The notes under the pieces were generated by a model, which searched no databases, was not told the origin of the DNA, and was given only the letters and a program-made list of their open reading frames with translations. This document shows positions 34,040-44,420 of a stretch of 64,000 nt of DNA, piece after piece. Both the position numbers and the translations under genes were made by a program. Positions within the stretch are counted from its first letter, which is position 1. Each line of letters opens with the position of its first letter. Origin of the DNA: Datura wrightii (taxonomy: Eukaryota > Streptophyta > Magnoliopsida > Solanales > Solanaceae); the NCBI GenBank assembly GCA_035772735.1, contig JASDFA010000018.1, positions 136,343,501-136,407,500 on the forward strand. The letters run 5' to 3'.

Positions 34040-34713
34040 GCGCCCGAGGGCAAGTTAGTATTTCAGATTCAGTATAGTCTATTACGTGATTAGCAAGCAT
34101 GTAGTAGAATAAAAGAAACAGATTTTCATAATAAAAGTCAATAAAGAAAGATCAGATAAACAGACAGTTATGGCTATAGATTAGCCATTCAGACAGAGAG
34201 TATCTTGGCTACAGATTAGCCGTACAGTTAAACAGAGGTTACAGAATCAGTATAATTAGTAAGAATCAGTTCAGTATAGAAACAAATCAGAATAAGAAGT
34301 TAGATTCCAGATAGTCTTTTCAGTTATACATGTTTCCGATTTCTATGTGTTATTTGCTTGTTGAGACTTGTTGTGGCATGTTGGCACCCTTTTAGCATCC
34401 CTACCGCCCCTGGGTTATAGTTGTGTCGATACCAGATTCAGATACCGCTACCAGCTGGGCGATGCCGTCCGCCTAGAGGACGATGATGGCCGACCACCAT
34501 GATAATACGGTCCAACCACCCTGCTTGCAGGGGTAGTTCAGTTTACTCTACGCATAGCCAGTCCACCCTATTTACAGGGGAAGAACACTCTTGTGTGCGC
34601 TTGTGCCCGGGGGCAGTTTCAGATACAAATTTTTATTAAATTACCCTGTTGCGTGCTTGCACCCAGGGGCAATTTTTATGACACACCTCGTGTACACTTG
34701 CGCCCAGAGGCAG
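34040..34713 (+). repeat. Dispersed G-rich motif in D LTR
   Basis: Four related short copies: GCGCCCGAGGGCA (34040), TTGTGCCCGGGGGCAG (34601), TTGCACCCAGGGGCA (34657), TTGCGCCCAGAGGCAG (34698). Each is close to self-complementary. The 3' LTR repeats the set. Confidence 0.6.
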
Positions 34714-35769
34714 GAGTCTTCGGGCTCAGACACAGTTTATTATCAGAGGCCAAGGCCTGAGCTACGTACCAAGGGGACCGGTAGGAGGAGCTCACAGTTA
34801 TCAGATGAGTGGAGTGACTTATTTTTTGTTGGTTTAGACCCGGGTAGAGGTAAATAGATTGTGTGTTGGTTGGCACCTTCCGGCTTATGGGGGTCGGTCA
34901 GGTATTGTGTGTATTATTATGTATGCTTCTATGTGCTATTAGATACTGATAGACTATGGGACGACACGACATTAGGTACGCTCAGATTAGTTATAGAGTA
35001 AATAAACTCTCCCCAGTTATTCTCAGCTAGATAGACTCAGCTACCTTCTACTTATATATCATGTTACTATTGTTATTCATTTCAGTTGTGCATTTCAGTT
35101 GCTTTACATGCTCTGTACCTGTGGTACTGACGCCCAGTGGGGCGCTGCATTACTTGCCTGCAGGTACTCGTCGACGAGGAGGCGATCCCTCGTGATTCCA
35201 GTCAGATATTGAGTATTCAGCTCCTGTCATCCGGAGACTGAATTCTAGAGGTGTATTTCGTTTTCTTTTGTTGTACAGTACGGGTAAGTCGGGGCCCTGT
35301 CCCGATCATTTCTATTGTTATTCCTAGAGGCTTGCAGTTTGTATATATTTCCCCGTGGTCAGCCGAGCCGGTCGTGTGAGGCCGTGCAGCTTGTTATAGT
35401 TATTTGTTATTTCTGTTCCTGTTGGCCGTGTGCGGCCACAACCAGTCAGTAGTGGTGACCTTGCCGGTCACGTAGTTATTTAGCATGTTATTGTTGAGTT
35501 ACAGAGAACTAGACAGCATGGTGGCCTTATCGGCCCGCATAGGTTCCCCTGTAGTTGTATGTTTTTGGTTAGCTGTTTTCCAGGCGCAGGTGGCTATAGG
35601 CCTGTTGGCCGGAGGCTATGGTTACAACCGTTATATAGCCCTTTGTTTCCAGAAATTTGAGTTAGAGCTGGCCAGGCACCAGATGTGCTTAGGCTCACTA
35701 GATAGCAGTCTAGGTCCTACCAGGGCACCAGGTGCCAGTCATACCCCCTAAGGCGGGGCGTGACAAACT

Positions 35770-35782
35770 TGGTATCAGAGCA
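35770..35782 (+). other. Primer binding site of chromovirus D (initiator Met tRNA)
   Basis: TGGTATCAGAGCA, four bases after the LTR end. Confidence 0.92.
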
Positions 35783-35829
35783 GGTCGTGTCCCAGGGAGT
35801 CTGCAAGCCGTGCTAAGTAGAGTCTTGTT

Positions 35830-36840
35830 ATGGGCCTGAATCAAAAGTATATAGAGACGTGCATGACGGCTACTTTGAGAGAGGACATGGACATAGCCAG
35901 GGTACAGGCCTTCGCACAGACAATTGAGGGCTTGAGACAGCGACAGCGGGGTGACAGACAGGCGACTTTAGAGCAGCGTCATAGAAACAGACCCGCTGAG
36001 ATTCGAGGGGAAATCCCTAGGGGGCCGAGACCATGGTTTTCAGATAGGCCACCTAGATCTTTACCTCTGGTACAATAGCAGAGAGGCAGATTTGTTCGCC
36101 GGGGTCAATCAGAGTCCGGTAGCAGTTCACGGACAGTAGCCTCACCTCAGCAGCGGAGGGTAGAACAGAGTAGATTTGCAGCTACCCCTTGTCCTATATG
36201 CCACCGACTACATGCTGGAGCCTGCAGGAAAGGCTTCCCAGGGTGCTATTACTGCGGACAGGAAGGGCATTTAATGAGAGATTGTCCATCCAGGGGACAG
36301 GGTAGCCGGGATGATTTGGATAGAGCATCAGCAGGGCCACGAGTTCCAGCAGTCTCAGCAGGGCGCAGATTCTCAGGTTCAGTAAATAGGGGCCGAGGTA
36401 GATCAGGAGCCTCTGGCTCAGGTGCAGGCCCCAGCCGTACCTATGCATTACCAGGGAGGCAGGATTCAGAGGCATCTCCCGACGTGGTCACAGGTACATT
36501 GATTATCTGCTCATACCCTGTTTATGTACTGATTGATCCAGGATCCACCCTATCATATGATACCCCGTTTGTGGCACGAAAGTTTAATATTGCACCAGAA
36601 TTATTACAGTAGCCCTTTTCGGTATCTACACCCGTCGGTGACTCGATCGTGGCTAGCAGAATTTACCAGGGGTGTAAAGTAGAAGTTGTTGATCGTCAGA
36701 CCACAGTAGATCTGGTCGAGCTAGAAATGATAGACTTCGATGCCATAATGGGTATGGATTGGCTAGTGTCGTGCTTTGCCAATGTTGAATGTTGGACCAA
36801 GACGGTCCGATTCCACTTTCCAGGAGAAGCAGTGCGATAG
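35830..36840 (+). pseudogene. D gag C-terminus and protease; capsid domain deleted
   Basis: The leader runs from the primer site straight into ATG GGC at 35830, which codes for the end of gag (YIETCMTATLREDMDIARVQ, QTIEGLRQRQRGDR). The several-hundred-base capsid region expected between primer site and this point is absent. The zinc knuckle CYYCGQEGHLMRDC is at about 36247-36288. Protease VLIDPGSTLSY follows at about 36526 (plant chromoviruses commonly have DPG here as far as I know), then MGMDWLV at about 36751. Stops at 36076, 36610 and 36838. It could not build a particle by itself. Confidence 0.85.
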
Positions 36841-39800
36841 TGGAAGGGCAGCACCGCTACGCCAAAGGGTAGGTTTATTTCCTACCTTCAGGCGAGGAAA
36901 TTGATATCTAAGGGGTGTATTTACCACCTGGTCAGAGTTCAGGATATTCGAGCAGAATCTCCGACACTCTAGTCTGTTCCGGTGGTGAACGAGTTCCCTG
37001 ATGTGTTTCTGGATGAGTTACCTGGTATTCCCCCAGATAGGAAAAATAGATTTTGCTATTGATTTATTACCAGGCACCCAGCCGATATCGATTCCGCCTT
37101 ATCGCATGGCTCCTGTAGAACTCAGAGAATTAAAGGAGTAGCTGAAAGACTTGTTGGATAAAGGTTTTATTAGGCCGAGTACTTCACCATGGGGTGCGCC
37201 AGTTCTATTTGTAAGAAAGAAAGATGGCTCACTCCGTATGTGCATAGATTATCGGCAATTAAACAAAGTTACAGTGAAGAACAAGTACCCGCTTCACAGG
37301 ATTGATAATTTATTTGATCAGTTACAGGGAGCCAGATATTTTTCTAAAATTGACTTGCGGTCCGGATACCACCAGGTTCGAGTTCGTGAAAGAGATATTC
37401 CCAAAACGGCGTTCAGGACCTGATATGGACACTTTGAATTTCTAGTTATGTCCTTTGGGTTAACGAATGCCCCAGCAGTATTCATGGACCTGATGAACAG
37501 TATTTTCAGACCTTTCCTGGACTTGTTCTTAATAGTGTTTATAGATGATATTTTGGTGTATCCTCGCTCTGAAGCAGATCACCGGACTCATTTGCGGACA
37601 GTGCTCCAGATCCTCAGGGACCGCCAATTATATGCTAAATTCTCTAAGTGAGAATTCTGGCTTAATTCAGTAGCCTTTTGGGGGCATAATGTGTCGGATG
37701 CTGGTATACAAGTTGACACGCAGAAGATAGAAACAGTCAAATCATGGCCCAGGCCTACCACTCTGACCGAGGTCCGCAGTTTTCTGGGATTAACGGGATA
37801 TTATAGGAGGTTTGTTGAGGGATTCTCTACCATAGCAACACCTCTGACCAAACTGACACAGAAAGCAGCAAAGTTTAAGTGGACAGAGGCATGAGAGCAG
37901 AGTTTCCAGGAGTTGAAAGATAGATTAACCTCCGCCCCAGTGTTAGCCTTGTCGGAAGGTACAGAAGGTTATTCAGTATATTGCGATGCATCATGCATTG
38001 GGTTGTGTTGTGTGTTGATGCAGCATGGTAAGGTGATTGCATATGCCTCCAGACAGCTGAGGAAACACGAGAGGAATTATCCTACCCACAACCTGGAGTT
38101 AGCCGCAGTGATCCACGCCTTGAAAATGTGGAGACATTACCTGTACGACGTCCATGTTGATATTTTCACAGATCACAAGAGCCTACAGTATATCTTCACT
38201 CAGAGGGAGTTGAATCTGCGACAACGTCGCTGGTTGGACTTTTTAAAAGATTATGATGTGAACATTTTGTACCACCCGGGAAAAGCTAATGTTGTAGAAG
38301 ATGCTCTCAGTCGAAAGTCCATGGGGAGCTTGGCGTATTTGCAGCCCGAGCAGCGTGAATTGGTCAGGGAAATACATCAGTTAGCTAGCCTAGCTGTATG
38401 TGTAGCAGAAACAGAGGACGGTAGAGCGGTAATTCAGGACACTTCCGTGTCATCGTTGGTTGTGGAAGTGAAAGAACGGCAATTTGAGGATCCTGACCTA
38501 GTTCAGCTTAAAGATTACATTCCGCTAGGGAAGGCGCCAGGGTTCTAGGTAACAGAGGATGGAGTGCTGCATTGTAAAGATTGTTTATGTGTTCCCAATG
38601 TTTCAGACCTCCGCCAGCGGATTATGAACGAGGTACATTACGCCCGTTATTCCCTTCACCCCGGTGCGACAAAAATGTACCATGACATCAAAGAGAACTA
38701 CTGGGGCCAGGTATGACAAGGGAAATTGCTGAATTTGTAGCCCAGTGTCCTAACTGCCAATAGGTGAAAGAAGAACACCAGAAGCCAGGCGGGTTAACTC
38801 AGGACATAGTTGTACCTCTCTGGAAATGGGAAGCAGTGAATATGGATTTTGTGGCAGGATTACCCCGTACCAGACATAGACATGACTGTATATGGGTAAT
38901 AGTTGACAGATTGACAAAATCAGCTCATTTCCTGCCAGTGAGAACTACTTTCTCGGCTGAAGATTATGCGGAGTTGTATATCCGAGAGATAGTCAGATTG
39001 CATGGAGTGCCAGTATCCATTATTTCAGACAGAGGAGTGCAGTTCACGGCTAGGTTTTGGCAATCGTTCCAGGACGGACTGTGAACGCAGATTAATCTGA
39101 GCACAACTTTCCACCCTCAGACAGACGGACAGGCTGAGCGCACTATTCAGACGCTCGAAGATATGCTGCGAGCGTGTGTGCTAGACTTTGGTGGTAGCTG
39201 GGACGAGCATTTGCCGCTGATAGAATTTTCTTATAATAGTAGCTATCACTCGGCTATTCAGATGGCACCTTTTGAGGCTTTATACGGGTGAAAGTGCAAA
39301 TCGCCGGTTGGCTGGTTTGAAGAAGGGGAATCAGCGATAATTGGGCCAGACATTGTTCAGCAGTTAGAAGAGAAAGTAAAGCTTATAGAGAACACCTATA
39401 GACTGCACAGAGTCGCCAGAAGTCATATGCGGATGTACGGCGCAGAGACCTGGAGTTTAATGTGAATGACTGGGTATTTCTGCCCGATGAAAGGGGTGAT
39501 GAGATTCGGTAAGAAGGGTAAGCTCAGTACGAGGTTTGTTGGGCCTTATCAGATTTTTCGGAGGATAGGCCGAGTAGCATATGAGTTGAACTTTCCTCCA
39601 GAGCTAGAGTCCGTCCATCCCGTCTTTCATGTGTCCATCCTGAGGAAATGCATAGGAGACCTATCCAGAGCAGTCCCAGTCCAGGATATCCAGGTTACCG
39701 AAGAGCTGGCCTATGAAGAGGTTCTAGTAGCCATCCTAGACAGGCAGGTTCGTAGATTGAGAACTAAGGATATTGCATCTGTCAAAGTATTATGGCGTAA

Positions 39801-39876
39801 CAGGAACCGAGAGGAGATGACGTGGGAAGCTGAAGGAGATATGAAAGCTAGATATCCTCACCTATTCCAGGTCTAG
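36841..39876 (+). pseudogene. pol: D RT, RNase H, integrase, chromodomain
   Basis: RT 37151-37651: GFIRPSTSPWGAPVLFVRKK, MCIDYRQLNKVT, IDLRSGYHQVRV, VFIDDILVY. RNase H 37913-38320: VYCDASCIGLCCVLMQHGKV, FTDHKSLQYIFTQ, HPGKANVVEDALSRK. Integrase: H2C2 region near 38630-38760, first Asp in WEAVNMDFVAGLPRT, second in IISDRGVQFTARFW, Glu in DGQAERTIQTLEDML (39120-39170). GPY/F-like KLSTRFVGPYQIF and a chromodomain-type end VKVLWRNRNREEMTWEAE, YPHLFQV, with TAG at 39874. Stops at 37139, 37421, 37649, 37892, 38546, 39082 and near 39289; shifts near 37040, 38705 and 39400. All catalytic residues are still visible. Confidence 0.9.
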
Positions 39877-40126
39877 TTAGGCGACAGGTATGTCCGTATC
39901 ATTACTTATGTAGTACCTTATGGTTGTATATGTATAAGTGAGAAAGATTGATGTTTAGCTATCCAGTAAATCTTAAAGCATTGCGTACAGTACCTGTGTT
40001 GAACTTTTCTGCAATTCAGGTTTTTTCTATAGTCCATATTACAGGGGAAACTCTGCCTAAATTTTTCTAGGTAGTAAGTTAAGAAGTCTCCTAGATAGGA
40101 GTTTACATTCGAGGACGAATATTCTT

Positions 40127-40140
40127 AAGGGGGGGGAGAA
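40127..40140 (+). other. Polypurine tract of chromovirus D
   Basis: AAGGGGGGGGAGAA-type run immediately before the 3' LTR start TGTTATGCC. Confidence 0.92.
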
Positions 40141-42736
40141 TGTTATGCCCCGTAGGATTCCCAGCACCTAGATGGACTATTCGTGCGTTGGTCAAGCATA
40201 TTTGGAAACCATACATGCTAGGGAAAGGCCCGGGAAAAGACCGAACGAGAAACCTGTCGAACCATCGCGGAAGGAGCCGAGGTAGAGCCCCTCCGCGATG
40301 GCAGCGTGTCACGGAGGTGAAGCCTCCACGTTGGCTCCGTGACACGTTGGCCTTGTCCAGGCTCAAGTATATAAAGCCCCACTTCAGTTTATTCTAGATT
40401 TAAATCATAAAAATTTCCAGAAAACAGAGAGGAAAACCAGAGAAAGGAAAAAGAATGAAGAGGGTAATATAATTTCATCCGATTACGCTGCCAAACGCAT
40501 TCCAAACCTAAATTAACCTCAGATACGGAGGTACTTAGTTTCGTGAAATACGGCCGACGAATCATCAAGCTACTGAGCTAAGGTAAGTAGAATTGCTCCA
40601 AACTAGTGTCTATGTGTTCCTAGCTGTGAAGTGAATATTTCTCCCTTCTGGACTTCTGGAAAATAGCGAGTTTTTGACCGTCTTTAGATAAGCCTAAGTT
40701 TAGGCTATAATTATATCGAAAGTGATGTTGTTCTTTAGTATAAAGCTATATTTAGTATTAATTGACATATTTATGAATGCAGTTGGGAGAAATAGTTGAA
40801 GTATTGGCCGAGCCTCGTCCGACAGACGGATAGTTCGAGGATAAGGTATGTAAAGCTAGTTCCTTCAGCAAGTTAGTAGCTTTAGCCTTGTATAGTACAA
40901 TAAACTCCGTAGTAGAATTCCCGGAGTTGAATGTTAAGTATTGTGCAAAGTTCAGTAAACCTAGTTTGCGTTGTTATATCGTATTCAGTCTGAATGTTAG
41001 AAGAGCATGCGCCCGAGGGCAAGTTAGTATTTCAGATTCAGTATAGCCTATTACATGATTAGCAAGCATGTAGTAGAATAAAAGAAACAGATTTTCATAA
41101 TAAAAGTCAATACAGAAAGATCAGATAGATAGACAGTTATGGCTACAGATTAGCCATTCAAACAGAGAGTATCTTGGCTACAGATAAGCCGTACAGTTAA
41201 ACAGAGGTTACAGAATTAGTATAATTAGTAAGAATCAGTTTAGTATAATAACAGATCAGAATAAGAAGTTGGATTCCAGATAGTCTTTTCAGTTATACAT
41301 GCTTGCTATTTCTATGTGTTATTTGCTTTTTGAGACATGTTGTGGCATGTGGGCACCCTTTTAGCATCCCCACCGCCCTTGGGTTATAGTTGTGTCGATA
41401 CCAGATTCAGATACCGCCACCAACTAGGCGAAGCCGTCCGCCTAGAGGACGATGATGGCCGACCACCATGATAATACGTTCTAGACCACCCTGCTTGCAG
41501 GGGTAGTTCAGTTTACTCTGCGCAGAGCCAGTCCACCCTGTTTACAGGGGCAGAACACTCTGTGTGCGCTTGTGGCCGGGGGCAGTTTCAGATACAGATT
41601 TTTATAAAATTACCCTGTTGCGTGCTTGCACCCAGGGCATGTTTTTATTACACACCCCGTGTACACATGCGCCTAGAGGCAGGAGTCTTCGGGCTCAGAC
41701 ACAGTTTATTGTCAGAGGCCAAGGCCTGAGCTACGTACCCAAGGGGACTGGTAGGAGGAGCTCACAGTTATCAAATGAGTGGAGTGACTTATATTTTGTT
41801 GGTTTAGACCCGGGTAGGGGTAAATAGATTGTGTGTTGGTTGGCACCTTCCGGCTTATGGGGGTCGGTCAGGTATTGTGTGTATTATTATGTATGCTTCT
41901 ATGTGCTATTAGATACTGATAGACTGTGGGATGACACAACATCAGGTATGCTTAGATTAGTTATAGAGTAAATAAACTCTCCCCAGTTATTCTCAGCTAG
42001 ATAGACTCAGCTACCTTCTGCTTATATATCATGTTACTGTTGTTATTCATTTCAGTTGTGCATTTCAGTTGCTTTACATGCTCAGTACCTATGGTACTGA
42101 CGCCCAGTGGGGCGCTGCATTACTTGCCTTCAGGTACTCATTGACGAGGAGGCGATCCCTCGTGATTCCAGTCAGCCATTGAGTATTCAGCTCCTGTCAT
42201 CCGGAGACTGAATTCCAGAGGTGTATTTCATTTTCTTTTGTTGTACAGTACGAGTAGGTCGGGGCCCTGTCCTGATCATTTCTATAGGTATTCCTAGAGG
42301 CTTGCAGTCTATATATATTTCCCTGTGGTCAGCCGAGCCGGTTGTGTGAGGTTGTGCAGCTTGTTATAGTTATTTGTTATTTCTGTTCCTGTTGGCCGTG
42401 TGCGGCCACAACCAGTCAGTAGTGGTGAACTTGCCGGTCACGTAGTTATTTAGCATGTTATTGTTGAGTTACAGAGAACTACACAGCATGGTGGCCTTGT
42501 CGGCCCGCATAGGTTCCCCTGTAGTAGTATGTTTCTGTTTAGCTATTTTCTAGGCACAGGTGGCTATAGGCCTGTTGGCCGGAGGCTGTGTTTACAGCCG
42601 TTATATAGCCCTTTGTTTCCAGAAATTTGAGTTAGAGCCGGCCAAGCACCAGATGTGCTTAGGCTCACCAGATAGCAGTCTAGGTCCTACCAGGGCACCA
42701 GGTGCCAGTCATACCCCCCAAGGCGGGGCGTGACAA
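40141..42736 (+). repeat. 3' LTR of chromovirus D
   Basis: 2596 bp, paired with 33161-35765. It lacks about 24 bases present in the left LTR after GAGGTA(T/C)TTAG and has a short GAGAAAGGAAAA duplication. Inverted repeat 40305-40316/40335-40346 is perfect, and the second one is 40262-40271/40292-40301. AAAAT at 42737-42741 is the right target duplication copy. Confidence 0.95.
40305..40346. promoter_or_regulatory. Promoter inverted repeat of D LTR
   Basis: CGTGTCACGGAG, 18-nt loop, CTCCGTGACACG, 22 bp upstream of the TATA box. Arms and loop length equal those in the E1 LTR; the loop sequence differs. Confidence 0.85.
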
Positions 42737-42741
42737 AAATT

Positions 42742-43199
42742 GAGTTGAACTAGTGAAATTCATGCTAGGTTGTACATGTTGGCTGAGATGAGTCGATTGT
42801 GCTAACTGTGACTATGCTAAAAAACCGACGGATTCTCAGGTTAAGGGAATTTTGGAAATTTCAAGAAAGGGGTGAATTGTAGAGGATCATGTAGTTAAAA
42901 TTTTTCTTTTGCTTTCCTTGCTAAGTGCTATGGGATAACATGTTATCGATAGGTAAGGATTGTGGTTAGCTGTACAAAGTCTGAGTAGTACATGGAATAT
43001 ATACCGTCGAATTCTCCCAAGGCACTAAGCATATTTGTTATGTTTTGTAGTTTGTTTGTGTAAATAAGTACGATCTTGCCTTAATGGTGTAAATTTGGCT
43101 AAAGACTAAGTGTGGGGTAGCCGAGCTTAACCCAACCTTAGTCGAAGCTAATTTTAATTGTCTTAACATTGAACTTGTCTGTTTGTTTTGACAAGAACA
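42742..43199 (+). other. E2 middle spacer, right part, with polypurine-like repeat
   Basis: Continues the spacer broken at 33160. TAAGTGTGGGGTAG (43107-43120) lies 80 nt before the ORF2 ATG. No coding frame. Confidence 0.75.
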
Positions 43200-44420
43200 A
43201 TGGCAAGTAGGCAAGACAAGGGAAAAGGCGCATCAACATCTGGCGCCGAAAGAAAAAGAATCAGACTGGGCACAGTGGTCCCAGCAGCACCAGCGGTTCC
43301 ATGCGGCCAACGCCGTCAATACGGAACCAGGTGGGTGACAGAGGAGGGGAAGAAGTGGTACGCAAAGCACAAGGAGAGCAAGTACTTCCCCGAGGAACAC
43401 ATAGCAAGGGAACCGTTGGCACAAGAGTTCCCCAGGATTGTCCAGAGGATCGAGGCAGCTGGGCTGAACTTCATTTTTGAAGAGCCCAAGGAATGCAACT
43501 TGCACTTGATTCGGGAATTCTATGCTAACTGGAACCCGACTCTCAGAAGTCACACCATCAAAATAAGAGGGCAAATAGTCACTTTTGAGCCCCACCACCT
43601 CAATGTTATCCTAGGGGCGCGGGACACAGACGCCCATATGCTTCAATAGATGAATATCACTCCACCATATGCGGACATCAAACGGACCTTGTGTGGAACC
43701 CGATCAACAGCTCGGTGGAGCAGACATAAGGAGAGGGGCTACCATCAGACTTTGCCTTACTCACAGATGAACAGGGAGGCCAGGATATGGCTGAAGATTG
43801 TTTGTTCCTACCTAATCTCGGGGGTGCATATGACGGATGTAACCCGGGATTGTGTATTTTTGGTGTAGGCCCTGATGAAAGGGCTGGAGATCAATGTGGG
43901 GGCGGTGATTATATCCTCCATGAAGAGAGCCCGATTGCATTAAGGGTACAGATACGGATTTGGTGGACTACTCACCACATTCCTTAGGGGCCTGGATATT
44001 GAGGAAGAGGCCCTTGACTACATCCCACAGATGGAGCGGCGGCCCTTAGATGTCACCAAAACTAAGGCACCCGACACCAGCCACGGGCCAGTTCTTACAC
44101 TAGCCGAGCGACATGCTCGGGATGATCAGTACATGGATCGCATGTACGGGATGCAGATGCTCCAGCTGCAAATAGGCAGGAGGCCGGCAACAGAAGAGGA
44201 TCTATGGCAGCTCGAGCTAGACTTCCCTTTTGCCAAAAATTCCAGGGCTCTATGCCGAGTGGGGCCAGCTTTTGTAGAGCCCATGGATGATGATGTCCCC
44301 ACAGATGAGGAGACATGTCGTGAGGACTCCGATGTGGAGTCTGATGATGACGATGGGGGCGATTCATACATGGGAGATGAGGCAGCAGCACCTGATGAAG
44401 AAGTGGAGTATTTTGATTGA
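43200..44420 (+). pseudogene. E2 ORF2: putative plant transposon protein-like gene, broken
   Basis: ATG at 43200 (MASRQDKGKGASTSG) to TGA 44418-44420, 407 codons in one frame apart from stops near 43647, 43867 and 43945. Basic N-terminus with a KRKR-like run (ERKRIRLG), then core YGTRWVTEEGKKWYAKHKES, EEPKECNLHLIREFYANWNP, HTIKIRGQIVTFEPHHLNVI, a helical-looking middle (YSQMNREARIWLKIV, GLEINVGAVI), MYGMQMLQLQIGRRPATEED, and a strongly acidic end from about residue 360 (DDDVPTDEET, ESDDDDGG, EEVEYFD). The core fits the PF20167-type plant repeat protein family of unknown function. Two stops correspond to CAG or CAA codons in E1. Possible roles such as a nucleic-acid-binding or env-position accessory protein are guesses. 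Confidence 0.82.

Larger units (their letters stand above)
33161..35765 (+). repeat. 5' LTR of chromovirus D
   Basis: 2605 bp. It carries an inverted repeat (33325-33336/33355-33366), TATA box 33388-33396, two donor-like sites GTAAGT (33615) and GTATGT (33877), acceptor-like GTAG (33814) and TGCAG (35163), and four copies of a TTGYRCCCNGGGGCA-type G-rich motif. The frames at 34591 and 35485 are not conserved as proteins and are not called. Confidence 0.95.
33161..42736 (+). mobile_element. Chromovirus D (Ty3/gypsy, Tekay/Del-like, 2.6-kb LTRs) nested in E2
   Basis: LTRs 33161-35765 and 40141-42736 are highly similar and end ...GGCGTGACA. The right one starts TGTTATGCCCC; the left one has TATTATGCCCC. 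Initiator-Met primer site, zinc-knuckle end of gag, protease, RT, RNase H, integrase and a chromodomain tail lie between, then a G-rich polypurine tract. The capsid part of gag is deleted and pol has at least nine stops, so it depended on, or now lacks, a helper. It is the youngest layer of the B-E2-D nest. Confidence 0.95.

Noticed and set aside
34591..34857. Frames of 88 codons at equivalent places in both D LTRs (also 41564-41827, and 35485-35751)
   Set aside because: The LTR copies differ by indels that shift the frame or its ends, and no protein family is recognised.
36274..36612. D gag-protease segment as a host zinc-knuckle gene
   Set aside because: Flanked by LTRs and primer site, and followed by RT and integrase in order.
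43200..44420. ORF2 as a DNA transposase
   Set aside because: The family name suggests it, but no terminal inverted repeats or catalytic DDE pattern are visible, and the gene lies inside an LTR element.
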